NCBI RefSeq assembly: GCF_029893805.1
Contig: NZ_JARXYP010000002.1
Location: forward strand, 3,286,001 to 3,350,000
DNA length: 64,000 nt
DNA from: Streptomyces sp. SAI-135
Lineage (GTDB): Bacteria > Actinomycetota > Actinomycetes > Streptomycetales > Streptomycetaceae
Reading direction: 5' to 3'
Part shown: in pieces, positions 1 through 7,609 of the stretch
Layout: every line of letters starts with the position of its first letter
Numbering within the stretch: the first letter of the stretch is position 1
Position numbers and translations under genes: made by a program
Notes under the pieces: model-generated
Database searches by the model: none
The model's input: the letters and a program-made list of their open reading frames with translations, nothing else
Told to the model about the DNA's origin: nothing

Positions 1-1883
1 ATCTCGGGGTCGACCAGCTTCTCGGAGTTGTGCGGGTCCAGGTAGCGCAGTTCGTACCAGCAGGAGCCGGCCCAGTTGGGCATGGTGTTGGTCTCGCGCC
101 GGTACTTGCGGGGACCGTCGCCCAGGTCCAGGGTGACGTTGACCCAGTCCTCGTTGCGGGACAGCGGGGTCTCCGGGGAGGTGTCCGCATCGTCCGGGTC
201 GAAGGTGCGCGGCGAGTAGTCCTCGACCTCGGGCAGCTCCAGCGGCAGCATCGACTCGGGCAGCGCGTGGGCGATGCCGTCCTCGTCGTAGACGATCGGG
301 AAGGGCTCGCCCCAGTAGCGCTGGCGGCTGAACAGCCAGTCGCGCAGCCGGAAGTTGACGGTGCCCTCGCCGATGCCCTCGCGCTCCAGCCACTCGGTGA
401 TGCGCGCCTTGGCCTCGGCGACCCCCAGGCCGTCCAGGGAGACGCCCCGGCCGGTGGAGTTGATGATCTTCGCGTCGTAGGACGAGAAGGCGTCCTCCCA
501 CGTCGAGGTGTCGGTGCCGCGGCCGTCGGTCGGCTCGACGATGCAGTGGATCGGCAGCTCGAAGGCGCGCGCGAACTCGAAGTCGCGCTGGTCGCCCGCC
601 GGGACGGCCATGATCGCGCCGGTGCCGTAGCCCATCAGGACGTAGTCGGCGATGAAGACGGGGATCTGCTCGCCGTTGACCGGGTTGGTGGCGTACGCGC
701 CGATGAAGACGCCGGTCTTGTCCTTGGCTTCCGCCTGCCGTTCCACGTCGGACTTGGAGGCGGCCTGCGCGCGGTAGGCGGCGACGGCCTCGGCGGGCGT
801 GGCGTGTCCGCCGGTCCACACCTCGTGCGTGCCCTCGGGCCACTCCTGCGGCGTGAACTTCTCGACCAGCGGGTGTTCGGGCGCCAGCACCATGTAGGTC
901 GCGCCGAACAGGGTGTCGGGGCGCGTGGTGAAGACGGTGATGCGCTCGCCGTCGATCGGGAAGTCGACGCGGGCGCCCTCGGAGCGGCCGATCCAGTTGC
1001 GCTGCTGCAGCTTGATGGCCTCGGGCCAGTCCAGCTCGTTCAGGTCGTCCAGCAGACGGTCGGCGTACGCGGTGATCCGCATGTTCCACTGGCGCAGCTT
1101 GGCCTTGAAGACCGGGAAGTTGCCGCGCTCGGAGCGGCCGTCGGCGGTGACCTCCTCGTTGGCCAGCACGGTGCCCAGGCCCGGGCACCAGTTGACCGGG
1201 GCGTCGGAGGCGTAGGCCAGGCGGTACTCGCCCAGGACGTCGGCGCGCTCGGCGGCGGTCAGGGCGGACCAGGAACGGCCGCCGGGAACCGCGCGCTCAC
1301 CGGACTCGAACGCGGCGACCAGCTCGGCGATCGGGCGGGCCTTCTTCGCCTCGTCGTCGTACCAGGAGTTGAAGATCTGCAGGAAGATCCACTGGGTCCA
1401 CTTGTAGTAGTCCGGGTCGATCGTGGCGAACGACCGGCGCTTGTCGTGGCCCAGGCCCAGCCGGCGCAGCTGGGACTTCATGTTGTTGATCGCGGCCTCG
1501 GTGGTGACCCGGGGGTGCTCGCCGGTCTGCACGGCGTGCTGCTCGGCGGGCAGGCCGAAGGCGTCGAAGCCCAGGGTGTGCAGGACGTTGTGGCCGGTCA
1601 TCCGCTGGAAGCGGGCGAAGACGTCGGTGGCGATGTAGCCCAGGGGGTGGCCGACGTGCAGGCCCGCACCCGAGGGATACGGGAACATGTCCATGATGAA
1701 CTTCTTGGGCCGGGCGACGACCTCCGGGTCGCCCGCCAGGTCACCCTTGGGGTTCGGCGCGGCATAGGTGCCGTTCGCGTCCCAGAAGTCCTGCCAGCGT
1801 GCCTCGATCTCGGCCGCGACGGCGGCCGTGTAGCGGTGCGGCGCGGCCACCTCGGCGGGGGCAGCGGGGTTCGTCTCGCTCAT
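1..1883 (-). CDS. leuS: leucyl-tRNA synthetase, N-terminal part (runs off left edge)
   Basis: Class Ia aminoacyl-tRNA synthetase that charges tRNA-Leu in the cytosol. About 627 N-terminal residues are present. The HIGH-type ATP motif reads HVGH at residues 76-79 after the conserved MFPYPSGAGL block. The CP1 editing domain is recognisable by GTGAIMAVPAGDQRD. The KMSKS loop and anticodon-binding domain lie beyond position 1. The ATG at 1881-1883 is chosen because the alignment to family N-termini begins there, with GGAG/GAGG just upstream. A leucine leader peptide and terminator lie upstream in the same direction, so expression is probably attenuated by charged tRNA-Leu. Family assignment is certain. 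Confidence 0.97.
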   Translation of the reverse strand, partial: MSETNPAAPAEVAAPHRYTAAVAAEIEARWQDFWDANGTYAAPNPKGDLAGDPEVVARPKKFIMDMFPYPSGAGLHVGHPLGYIATDVFARFQRMTGHNVLHTLGFDAFGLPAEQHAVQTGEHPRVTTEAAINNMKSQLRRLGLGHDKRRSFATIDPDYYKWTQWIFLQIFNSWYDDEAKKARPIAELVAAFESGERAVPGGRSWSALTAAERADVLGEYRLAYASDAPVNWCPGLGTVLANEEVTADGRSERGNFPVFKAKLRQWNMRITAYADRLLDDLNELDWPEAIKLQQRNWIGRSEGARVDFPIDGERITVFTTRPDTLFGATYMVLAPEHPLVEKFTPQEWPEGTHEVWTGGHATPAEAVAAYRAQAASKSDVERQAEAKDKTGVFIGAYATNPVNGEQIPVFIADYVLMGYGTGAIMAVPAGDQRDFEFARAFELPIHCIVEPTDGRGTDTSTWEDAFSSYDAKIINSTGRGVSLDGLGVAEAKARITEWLEREGIGEGTVNFRLRDWLFSRQRYWGEPFPIVYDEDGIAHALPESMLPLELPEVEDYSPRTFDPDDADTSPETPLSRNEDWVNVTLDLGDGPRKYRRETNTMPNWAGSCWYELRYLDPHNSEKLVDPE

Positions 1884-1936
1884 GTCCTCAAAGCTCCATC
1901 GATCGTCTCTGCCAGCGGCTGTGTCGTCCGGAAACG

Positions 1937-1961
1937 AAAAATCCCCTCGCACAGGAGGGGA
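1937..1961 (-). terminator. intrinsic terminator in leuS leader (attenuator)
   Basis: Read on the minus strand, a 7-bp stem (1942-1948 with 1955-1961, TCCCCTC/GAGGGGA) with a 6-nt loop is followed directly by five U (1941-1937) and another U run. It sits 54 bases before the leuS start codon and downstream of a leucine-rich leader peptide. An upstream 8-bp stem (1975-1982 with 1993-2000) lies between peptide and terminator and could take part in the alternative fold. Placement inside a 5' leader argues for attenuation rather than operon termination. Confidence 0.85.
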
Positions 1962-2006
1962 CGCCGCGCCGATTCCGACCACGTCTTCACCGGTGGTCGG
2001 GACTGA

Positions 2007-2045
2007 TCAGCGCGGCTCGCTAAGCAGAAGGCGTACGGCACGCAT
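2007..2045 (-). CDS. leuS leader peptide (12 aa, three consecutive Leu)
   Basis: A 12-codon frame reads MRAVRLLLSEPR and stops at TGA. Its three consecutive leucine codons (CTT CTG CTT) sit ahead of the leuS attenuator terminator, the layout of a ribosome-stalling leader peptide. No Shine-Dalgarno is visible. A TACTCT hexamer lies exactly six bases upstream of the ATG, so the transcript may begin at the start codon (leaderless). Low charged tRNA-Leu would stall the ribosome at the Leu run, disfavour the terminator and raise leuS expression. Peptide and terminator are seen directly; the mechanism is inferred from known leucine and tryptophan attenuators. Confidence 0.75.
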   Translation of the reverse strand: MRAVRLLLSEPR

Positions 2046-2327
2046 GGCGTCAGAGTACCGCAGCCGTTGAGCAAGCCGCGACGAGCTTACGTATGCCTCT
2101 TCGGCACCGGGTGCCGCACTCGCCGCCGCAGTCGAGCGCACCGTCCGATCCGACAGGAACTGAACCAAGGTCAATGATTACTTCGCGTAACAGCTACTAA
2201 GGGGCATCACAACAGCCCCACGGCCGTTTGATAACAACGCAATAACTCAAACGCCGTACCCACCGGTATGGCGCCACTTAGAGTGCGGCAGCGGGACCGC
2301 CTTCCCGAACCGCTCGGAGTTGCCCCC

Positions 2328-3653
2328 ATGAACCCTCGCAGTAGCAACAACACGCTCCCCAGGACGGGCCGGTCGGCCTACGGGGTGGCGACGGCCGTCT
2401 TCCTGCTGGCCATCCCTCTGGTCGTGGTGTACGGAGGCGTCTGGCTCCAGGACTTCCTCAACTTCGGGGCGGGCGTGGTGGCGCTTGTCCTCCTCACCTG
2501 CTCCGTGATCTGGGGGCTGGTCGCGCAGGACCGGTTGATCCTCAACACCCGGCAGCGGATCGTCGCCCAGGGTGTGCACCGGATCACCGCCGTGGGCTCG
2601 ATCGCGTTCCTTCTGCTGCACATCGGAATCAAACTCACCCTTGAGCACACGACGTGGATCGCCGCGTTCATCCCGTTCGGGCTCGGCTTCAGCAGCAGCG
2701 GGGGCCTCATCGGCCTCGGCACCCTGGCCGGCCAGCTCATGATCTTCGTCGGCATCACCGGCGCCCTGCGCAACCGCTTCGCGTCCCCCGCCCCGGTCGC
2801 GGCGCGCTGGCGCGCGATGCACATGCTGGCCTACCCGGCCTGGTGCGCCGGACTGATCCACGGCCTGTACGCGGGGCGTGCGGTGAAGGCGCCGATCTTC
2901 ACCTACATGTACGCGCTCTGCGTGCTCGGCGTCATAGCGGCCCTCGCGCTGCGTTCGGCGCCGCGTCCGTTCAAGCGCAAGGTCACCGACCGGGTCGCCA
3001 TGCTCCTCGGGGCCGAGGAGCGGCCGGGCCGCGAGGAACTGGAGGCCAGCCGGGCCAGAAGGGCCGCGGAGAGCGCCGCACCGGGCCGCGAGAGCCGCCG
3101 GGCTCCCGAGGCCGCGGGCCGGCGCTCCGAGTCCGCCCTGCCGGGCTACGAGGGCCTGAGCCAGACCGGATCCATACCCGCCTACCAGGCCCCTGCGGCC
3201 CCGGAACCCGCGGGCAGCGGGTTCGCCGCCGCCTATCGGGCCATGTCACCGGGCGCACAGCAGCCCTTCGACACCGGCCAGACCGCGCGCATGGACATGC
3301 CGATGGACATGCAGGCCGCCACGGACCCCATCGCGCGCATGGACAGCAGCACCTCCGGCAGTTGGCCGGTCCCGTCCCCGCCGCCGGTCGGCGAAGCGCC
3401 CCCCTCCGCCTACGACCCGCTCCAGGACACGGGTTACAACATCCCCACATATGGCAGCAACACGGGCACGGCCAGCTATCTGTCAGGTGATGTGCGCGAC
3501 ACCGGTGAGACGAACACCCTTTACGGCGCGTACAACACGAATGACACGTACAACAGCGGTCCCGCCACTGATCCAACGCCCGGTCAGTCGTACGACTTCG
3601 ACTCACCGGGTCCGGGCGAACCTTGGAACACGCCTTCCGGAGGCTATAGGTGA
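2328..3653 (+). CDS. ferric-reductase-like / cytochrome b-type membrane protein with long disordered tail
   Basis: A 441-residue integral membrane protein. Residues 1-215 hold about five hydrophobic helices. Two histidine pairs sit on separate helices, H84-x13-H98 and H165-x12-H178, the spacing of bis-heme ferric-reductase/NOX-type cytochromes, so it probably carries two b hemes across the membrane. Residues 215-441 are Pro/Ser/Thr/Gly-rich and probably disordered in the cytosol. ATG 2328 has a GGAG-like site, and an in-frame ATG 20 codons upstream has none. The stop overlaps the next start by 4 bp, so it is translationally coupled to a NuoF-ferredoxin protein, its likely electron donor. The acceptor is unknown. 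Homologues are often mislabelled in databases because of the low-complexity tail. Confidence 0.8.
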   Translation: MNPRSSNNTLPRTGRSAYGVATAVFLLAIPLVVVYGGVWLQDFLNFGAGVVALVLLTCSVIWGLVAQDRLILNTRQRIVAQGVHRITAVGSIAFLLLHIGIKLTLEHTTWIAAFIPFGLGFSSSGGLIGLGTLAGQLMIFVGITGALRNRFASPAPVAARWRAMHMLAYPAWCAGLIHGLYAGRAVKAPIFTYMYALCVLGVIAALALRSAPRPFKRKVTDRVAMLLGAEERPGREELEASRARRAAESAAPGRESRRAPEAAGRRSESALPGYEGLSQTGSIPAYQAPAAPEPAGSGFAAAYRAMSPGAQQPFDTGQTARMDMPMDMQAATDPIARMDSSTSGSWPVPSPPPVGEAPPSAYDPLQDTGYNIPTYGSNTGTASYLSGDVRDTGETNTLYGAYNTNDTYNSGPATDPTPGQSYDFDSPGPGEPWNTPSGGYR

Positions 3654-5263
3654 ACGAGGCCCTGCCCGACGTACCCGAAGTCCGCGTGGTCGGTCTTCCC
3701 CAGCTCACGTCGGGCTTCGACCTTGTCGAACGACTTGACCTGCCCATGCACCTGAAGGTGCACGGGCCGCTCGAACCCATGGGCGGGGAGCAGCTCGCGA
3801 AGCTCTCCGAAGCCATCAACCTGAAGGGGCGCGGCGGAGCCGGCTTCCCCTTCCACAAGAAGCTGCGCTCGGTCGCCGAAGCGGCGATCAAGCGCGGCGT
3901 ACGGCCGGTCGTCGTGGTCAACGGCAGCGAGGACGAGCCCGCGTGCCGCAAGGACACGGTGCTCATCAACCGCGCCCCGCACCTCATCCTGGACGGCGCC
4001 CTCCTGGCCGCCGAAGCCCTGGGTGCCCGCACGCTCGTGGTGGGGGTCACCCGGGAGTCCACCCAGCGCTCCATGGAGGCCGCCCTCGCCGAGCGCGGCC
4101 TGAGCAACGGCCGCCGATCGGCGCTACGCGCACGCGTGCAGCGCAATCCCGTCCGTATGGTCACCGGCGCGGCCGCCTCGCTGATCCGCTCCATCGACGG
4201 CGGCCCGGCCATCCCGCCCGGCCGCAAGGTCAGTGCCTCGCAGAACGGCGTCGGCGGCGCGCCGACCCTGCTGTCCAACGCGGAGACCTTCGCGCAGCTC
4301 GCGATCGCCGCGCGCATCGGCCCGGAGCGCTACGGCAACACCGGCCTGTACGACGAGCCGGGCACCGTGATGCTCACGGTCTCCGGGGCCGTGGCGCGCC
4401 CCATGGTGATCGAGGTCCCGACGGGCGTACCGCTGCGCTACGTCCTGCAGTTGGCCGGCGCTCCGCCGGTCCCGCAGGGTGTGCTGACCGGCGGCTACCA
4501 CGGCAAGTGGATCGACGCGGCGACCGTCAACGAGGCGATCGTCTCCCGCAACTCCCTGGACGCCGTGGGCGGCGCGCTCGGCGCCGGCGCGATCCTGCCG
4601 ATCACTCAGGAGACCTGCCCGCTGGGCGAGTCGCTGCGCGTGGCGCAGTGGCTGGCGGAGGAGAGCGCGGGCCAGTGCGGCCCCTGCTACCTCGGTCTGC
4701 CGGCCGCCGCGCGCGGCATGGAGGACATCCTCAACGGCGGCGGGCCCGCCGCCCTGGAGGCGCTCAAGCAGGTCGCCAAGAACGTGAAGCGGCGCGGCGC
4801 GTGCTCGCACCCGGACGGCTCCGCGATGTTCCTGGAGTCGACCATCAAGGCGTTCACGGACGACCTGGCCGCCCATGTCCTCGGCAACGGCTGCGGACGG
4901 CCCGTGGAGGGAGTTCTGCCGCTCTTCGAGGGCGGCAAGCTGCCGACGGGCATCCCGGGCGGCGGCGAGGCCGAGGAGAACGGCCCCAGCCGTCAGAAGA
5001 TCTACGTCGACTGGACGCTGTGCCGGGGCCACGGCCTGTGCGCCGACATCCTCCCCGAGGTCTTCGAACTCGGCGCCGACGGCTTCCCGACGGTCGCCCA
5101 GGCCCAGGTGCCGCGCTACGCCGAGGCGAAGGCTCTACGCGCGGTGCGCCGCTGCCCCGCGCTCGCCCTGCGCCTGGAGGAGGAGACCCCGCGCGACAAG
5201 GGCCCCACCCGCAACCTGCCGGTCCTGTCCCAGGGCCGCGGAAGGCGTGCGCTGGGCCGCTGA
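3650..5263 (+). CDS. NuoF-like NADH-binding flavoprotein fused to a C-terminal ferredoxin
   Basis: A 537-residue protein with the NuoF/HoxF fold: nucleotide motif GRGGAGFPF at 60-68, the FMN/NADH segment NGSEDEPACRKD near 95, and a C-terminal iron-sulfur segment with cysteines 343, 346 and 385. The canonical ES-C-GxCxPC has become ES-A-GQCGPC, so one usual 4Fe-4S ligand is absent. Residues about 450-520 add a small ferredoxin with C458-x2-H461-x2-C464 and C502-P, the 3Fe-4S or His-liganded type known from actinobacterial P450 partners. GTG 3650 overlaps the preceding stop and is preceded by GGAGG. There are no Nuo neighbours, so this is not complex I. I infer a soluble NAD(P)H dehydrogenase feeding the membrane cytochrome. 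Confidence 0.85.
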   Translation: MNEALPDVPEVRVVGLPQLTSGFDLVERLDLPMHLKVHGPLEPMGGEQLAKLSEAINLKGRGGAGFPFHKKLRSVAEAAIKRGVRPVVVVNGSEDEPACRKDTVLINRAPHLILDGALLAAEALGARTLVVGVTRESTQRSMEAALAERGLSNGRRSALRARVQRNPVRMVTGAAASLIRSIDGGPAIPPGRKVSASQNGVGGAPTLLSNAETFAQLAIAARIGPERYGNTGLYDEPGTVMLTVSGAVARPMVIEVPTGVPLRYVLQLAGAPPVPQGVLTGGYHGKWIDAATVNEAIVSRNSLDAVGGALGAGAILPITQETCPLGESLRVAQWLAEESAGQCGPCYLGLPAAARGMEDILNGGGPAALEALKQVAKNVKRRGACSHPDGSAMFLESTIKAFTDDLAAHVLGNGCGRPVEGVLPLFEGGKLPTGIPGGGEAEENGPSRQKIYVDWTLCRGHGLCADILPEVFELGADGFPTVAQAQVPRYAEAKALRAVRRCPALALRLEEETPRDKGPTRNLPVLSQGRGRRALGR

Positions 5264-5276
5264 GGCAGACAGCGGA

Positions 5277-5317
5277 CGACAGAGGGGGCCACCCGGATCG
5301 GGTGGCCCCCTCTGTCG
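5277..5317. terminator. bidirectional hairpin terminator
   Basis: A perfect 18-bp inverted repeat (5277-5294 with 5300-5317) has a 5-nt loop GGATC. It lies 13 bases after the NuoF-like stop and faces the tRNA-Ala transcription unit from the other side, so it can end transcripts from both strands. It has no long U tract, as is common in streptomycetes. Confidence 0.9.
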
Positions 5318-5338
5318 TAACTTCCTCTGGAAACAAGC

Positions 5339-5373
5339 AGATCCCGCCGGATCGAGACGACCCGGCGGGATCT
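5339..5373 (-). terminator. terminator of the first tRNA-Ala
   Basis: A 12-bp perfect inverted repeat (5339-5350 with 5362-5373) starts 5 bases beyond the 3' end of the minus-strand tRNA-Ala, as expected for its own transcription terminator. Confidence 0.8.
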
Positions 5374-5378
5374 TTCTG

Positions 5379-5451
5379 TGGAGCTAAGGAGATTTGAACT
5401 CCTGACCCCCTGCATGCCATGCAGGTGCTCTACCAACTGAGCTATAGCCCC
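5379..5451 (-). tRNA. tRNA-Ala (anticodon GGC)
   Basis: Read on the minus strand this 73-base cloverleaf has a 7-bp acceptor stem with the G3-U70 wobble that is the alanine identity element, D loop AGTTGGTA, anticodon loop ATGGCAT with GGC at 34-36, and T loop TTCAAAT. CCA is not encoded. A second tRNA-Ala(GGC) at 8452-8524 differs at only three positions (26, 44 and 59). Confidence 0.98.
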
Positions 5452-5535
5452 TTGCTTGGTGTTCCGCCCGGTTCCCCCGGCGGCGGTGCCAACATTACAC
5501 GGTCACCCGGGTGGAACACCAAATCGTTTCCCGGC

Positions 5536-5769
5536 TCAAGCAGTGACGAACGAGTAGAAACGTTTGAGTGTGCAGTGCTCCTCAAGAAGACGCCCGTAGA
5601 TCGGTTCGCCCTCCAGTTCGCGGTACGTCTCGATGGGGTCGCCTTTTATGATCAGCGCCCGCGCGCACTCCTCGCACCAGTACTGGTAGTCGGGATTGAC
5701 CGGCTCCATGTCCCGCACGATCGGCGTCCCGCTGCCGCACCAGTCGCACTTTCGCCTGTGTGCACCCAT
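5536..5769 (-). CDS. small zinc-ribbon-like protein (77 aa)
   Basis: A 77-residue protein with two CxxC pairs (C8/C11 and C32/C35) spaced as in a zinc ribbon. The second pair lies in WCEECARALIIKGD, and the C-terminus is acidic and aromatic. It starts three bases after the stop of another zinc-ribbon microprotein, so the two are one operon on the minus strand. Function is unknown. Structural zinc binding and an RNA, DNA or protein contact role are the usual possibilities for this size class. The gene is convincing because of the cysteine pattern, codon bias and tight spacing. Confidence 0.75.
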   Translation of the reverse strand: MGAHRRKCDWCGSGTPIVRDMEPVNPDYQYWCEECARALIIKGDPIETYRELEGEPIYGRLLEEHCTLKRFYSFVTA

Positions 5770-5772
5770 CGA

Positions 5773-5946
5773 TCAGCTCCAGCTGTGGCCGCAGGCCGTG
5801 CACACGTAGGAGATCCCGCCGTTGTCGCCAAGTACTTGGGCCACGTGGACGGAACCGCAGGAAGGGCAGATGAGGCGGACTGTCGTGTCCCGTGTCGACG
5901 CCGCTTCGCGGAGGTGGCCGACCTCCGCGAGGATGCTCGCAGGCAT
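5773..5946 (-). CDS. zinc-ribbon microprotein (57 aa)
   Basis: A 57-residue frame with a clear zinc ribbon, CPSC at 27-30 and CTAC at 49-52, ending GHSWS. Its ATG at 5944-5946 is preceded by GGGAGGGAG at proper distance, a strong ribosome-binding site. The stop is followed after three bases by the ATG of the 77-residue zinc protein, so the two are co-translated. I do not recognise a named family beyond short zinc ribbons resembling those of transcription factors and rubredoxin-like proteins. Confidence 0.75.
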   Translation of the reverse strand: MPASILAEVGHLREAASTRDTTVRLICPSCGSVHVAQVLGDNGGISYVCTACGHSWS

Positions 5947-6015
5947 CACTACTCCCTCCCGTCGGGCCGCGCCCCCTTCCGGCCGTTTGATTCTGCCACG
6001 GCCGGACCAATACGG

Positions 6016-7500
6016 TCAGCGACGCCTGAGTACCAGTCCGGACACGGCGCCCACCGCGGCGGTCCCGGCCAGTGCGAACATGCACGTCCACAGCGCCTCC
6101 GCAGAGGTATACGCCTCGGAGGGGCCGAGTGACTCAAGTCGGTTCAAGAACAGTGTGCCGAAGCCCGCGACGCCGATCAGCTGCCCGAGCTGGGTGACCG
6201 TGGCGAGCAGACCGCTGGCGTCCGCCGCGTGCGCGGGCGGCACCGTGGCCAGGGCCCCGGTGAGCGTGGGGCTGAAGGCGAGCGCGAGCCCGCCGCCCAG
6301 GCCTGCGTACGCGGCGTACAGCGCGACACCGCCCTCGCCGCCGCCCTTCAGCGCCAGGCCCACGCCCAGCGCGGCCAGCGCGGTGATCAGGAAGCCGGCG
6401 GGCGTCAGCAGCCGCTGCCAGGAGGCGGGCCAGTGGCGCCAGGTCAGTCCGACGATGCCGAAGACCGCCGCGGTCGGCACGAAGGAGAGCCCGGCCCTCA
6501 GCGGGCTGTAGCCGAGACCGCCCTGCACGTACAGGGTGAGCACGAACAGGAAGCCGCCGTTGACGGCCATGACCGCCATGATCCGGAAGACGGCGAGCCC
6601 CATGCCGGGATGGCGCAGCACGCTCGGCGTGATCAGCGGGGTGCCGCCGCGCCCGGCCAGCCGGGACTCGTAGGCGCAGAAGACGGTGAACAGGATCACG
6701 GCGCCGGCCATGGACAGCCAGGACCACAGCGGCCAGTCCTCCTCCTGACCGAGCACGAGCGGCACCGTGCACAGCGAGACGGCCGCGCCGAGCAGCACCA
6801 GGCCGGGCAGGTCGAGGCCGCGTGCCCGGTCGCGGGGTGTCGGCCGGTCCCCGGGCAGCAGGACCCGTGTGCCCGCGGCCAGCAGGACGAGGCCCACGGG
6901 CACGTTCACGAGGAACACCGGCCGCCAGCTCGTGCCGAACAGGTCGGCGCTGACCAGGACTCCGCCGACGACCTGTCCGGCGGCGGCGCCGACCGCGAGG
7001 ACCGCCGAGTAGACGCCGAGCGCCTTCATGCGGGCCCCGCCGGTGAAGTTGCGCTGGATCAGGCTGAGCACCTGCGGGATCATCACCGCGGAACCGGCGC
7101 CCTGCACCAGCCGGAAGACGATCAGCTCGGTGGCGCCCTGGGCGAGACCGCAGGCGAGTGAGGCCGCCGTGAACAGGGCCAGCCCGGCGAGGTGGACCCG
7201 GCCGTGCCCGAACCGTTCACCGAGCCGGGCGCCGGTGATCAGCAGCACCGAGTACGTGATGGCGTATCCGGCGATGACCAGCTGGAGTTGGCCGCCCGAG
7301 GCGTGCAGTTCCGTGCCGATCGTGGGGGCCGCGACGTTCACGATGAACACGTCGAGCAGCGCCATGAACTGGGCGGCGAGCACGAGCGCGAGCAGCGGCC
7401 GGGGCCGGTTGTCAGTGGCGGGTGCTTCACTTCTGGCAGGTGGGGAAACGGACGCGGGACTCGGTCCCGTCCGGGGCGTGGTCGTCATGCCGTCGAGCAT
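6016..7500 (-). CDS. MFS drug:H+ antiporter (DHA2-type, 14 TM)
   Basis: Major facilitator superfamily exporter of about 494 residues. The first helix carries LAAQFMALLDVFIVNVAAPTI, the DHA2 signature with the aspartate that gates drug-proton exchange. GARLGERFGHGRVH in loop 2-3 is the MFS motif A, and 13-14 hydrophobic segments continue to an Arg-rich C-terminus. ATG at 7498-7500 has GAGG seven bases upstream; an ATG four codons later (7486-7488) is the alternative. It is divergent from an MmyB-type regulator, which probably controls it through the palindromes between them. Substrate cannot be read from sequence; a drug or secondary metabolite is typical. Confidence 0.9.
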   Translation of the reverse strand: MLDGMTTTPRTGPSPASVSPPARSEAPATDNRPRPLLALVLAAQFMALLDVFIVNVAAPTIGTELHASGGQLQLVIAGYAITYSVLLITGARLGERFGHGRVHLAGLALFTAASLACGLAQGATELIVFRLVQGAGSAVMIPQVLSLIQRNFTGGARMKALGVYSAVLAVGAAAGQVVGGVLVSADLFGTSWRPVFLVNVPVGLVLLAAGTRVLLPGDRPTPRDRARGLDLPGLVLLGAAVSLCTVPLVLGQEEDWPLWSWLSMAGAVILFTVFCAYESRLAGRGGTPLITPSVLRHPGMGLAVFRIMAVMAVNGGFLFVLTLYVQGGLGYSPLRAGLSFVPTAAVFGIVGLTWRHWPASWQRLLTPAGFLITALAALGVGLALKGGGEGGVALYAAYAGLGGGLALAFSPTLTGALATVPPAHAADASGLLATVTQLGQLIGVAGFGTLFLNRLESLGPSEAYTSAEALWTCMFALAGTAAVGAVSGLVLRRR

Positions 7501-7508
7501 GAGGACGC

Positions 7509-7553
7509 CTCGGTACGGGTGCCGAGAGCCCGCCGATGCTGGTACTGCCAGCA
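7509..7553. promoter_or_regulatory. candidate operator palindromes between MFS and HTH genes
   Basis: Two palindromes lie in the divergent promoter gap. One is CTCGGTAC-GG-GTGCCGAG (7509-7526, one mismatch). The other is TGCTGG-TACTG-CCAGCA (7537-7553, perfect arms). Their position between an exporter and an autonomous HTH regulator suggests binding sites for that regulator. The 5' end of the MFS message could also fold here. Confidence 0.4.
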
Positions 7554-7609
7554 CCTGGCAAGCGCCGGGCGCGGCACCGAGGATGGTCGTGACGAGGGGG
7601 GACGTGACG

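Noticed and set aside
30..2006. A 658-codon plus-strand open frame opposite leuS
   Set aside because: It is antisense to a certain leuS, has Val/Gly/Arg/Asp-rich shadow composition and no protein signature; GC-rich DNA produces such frames.
3650..5263. A complex I (nuo) gene cluster
   Set aside because: Only the NuoF-like subunit is present, with a degenerate cluster motif and a fused ferredoxin; no nuoE, nuoG or membrane subunits are nearby.
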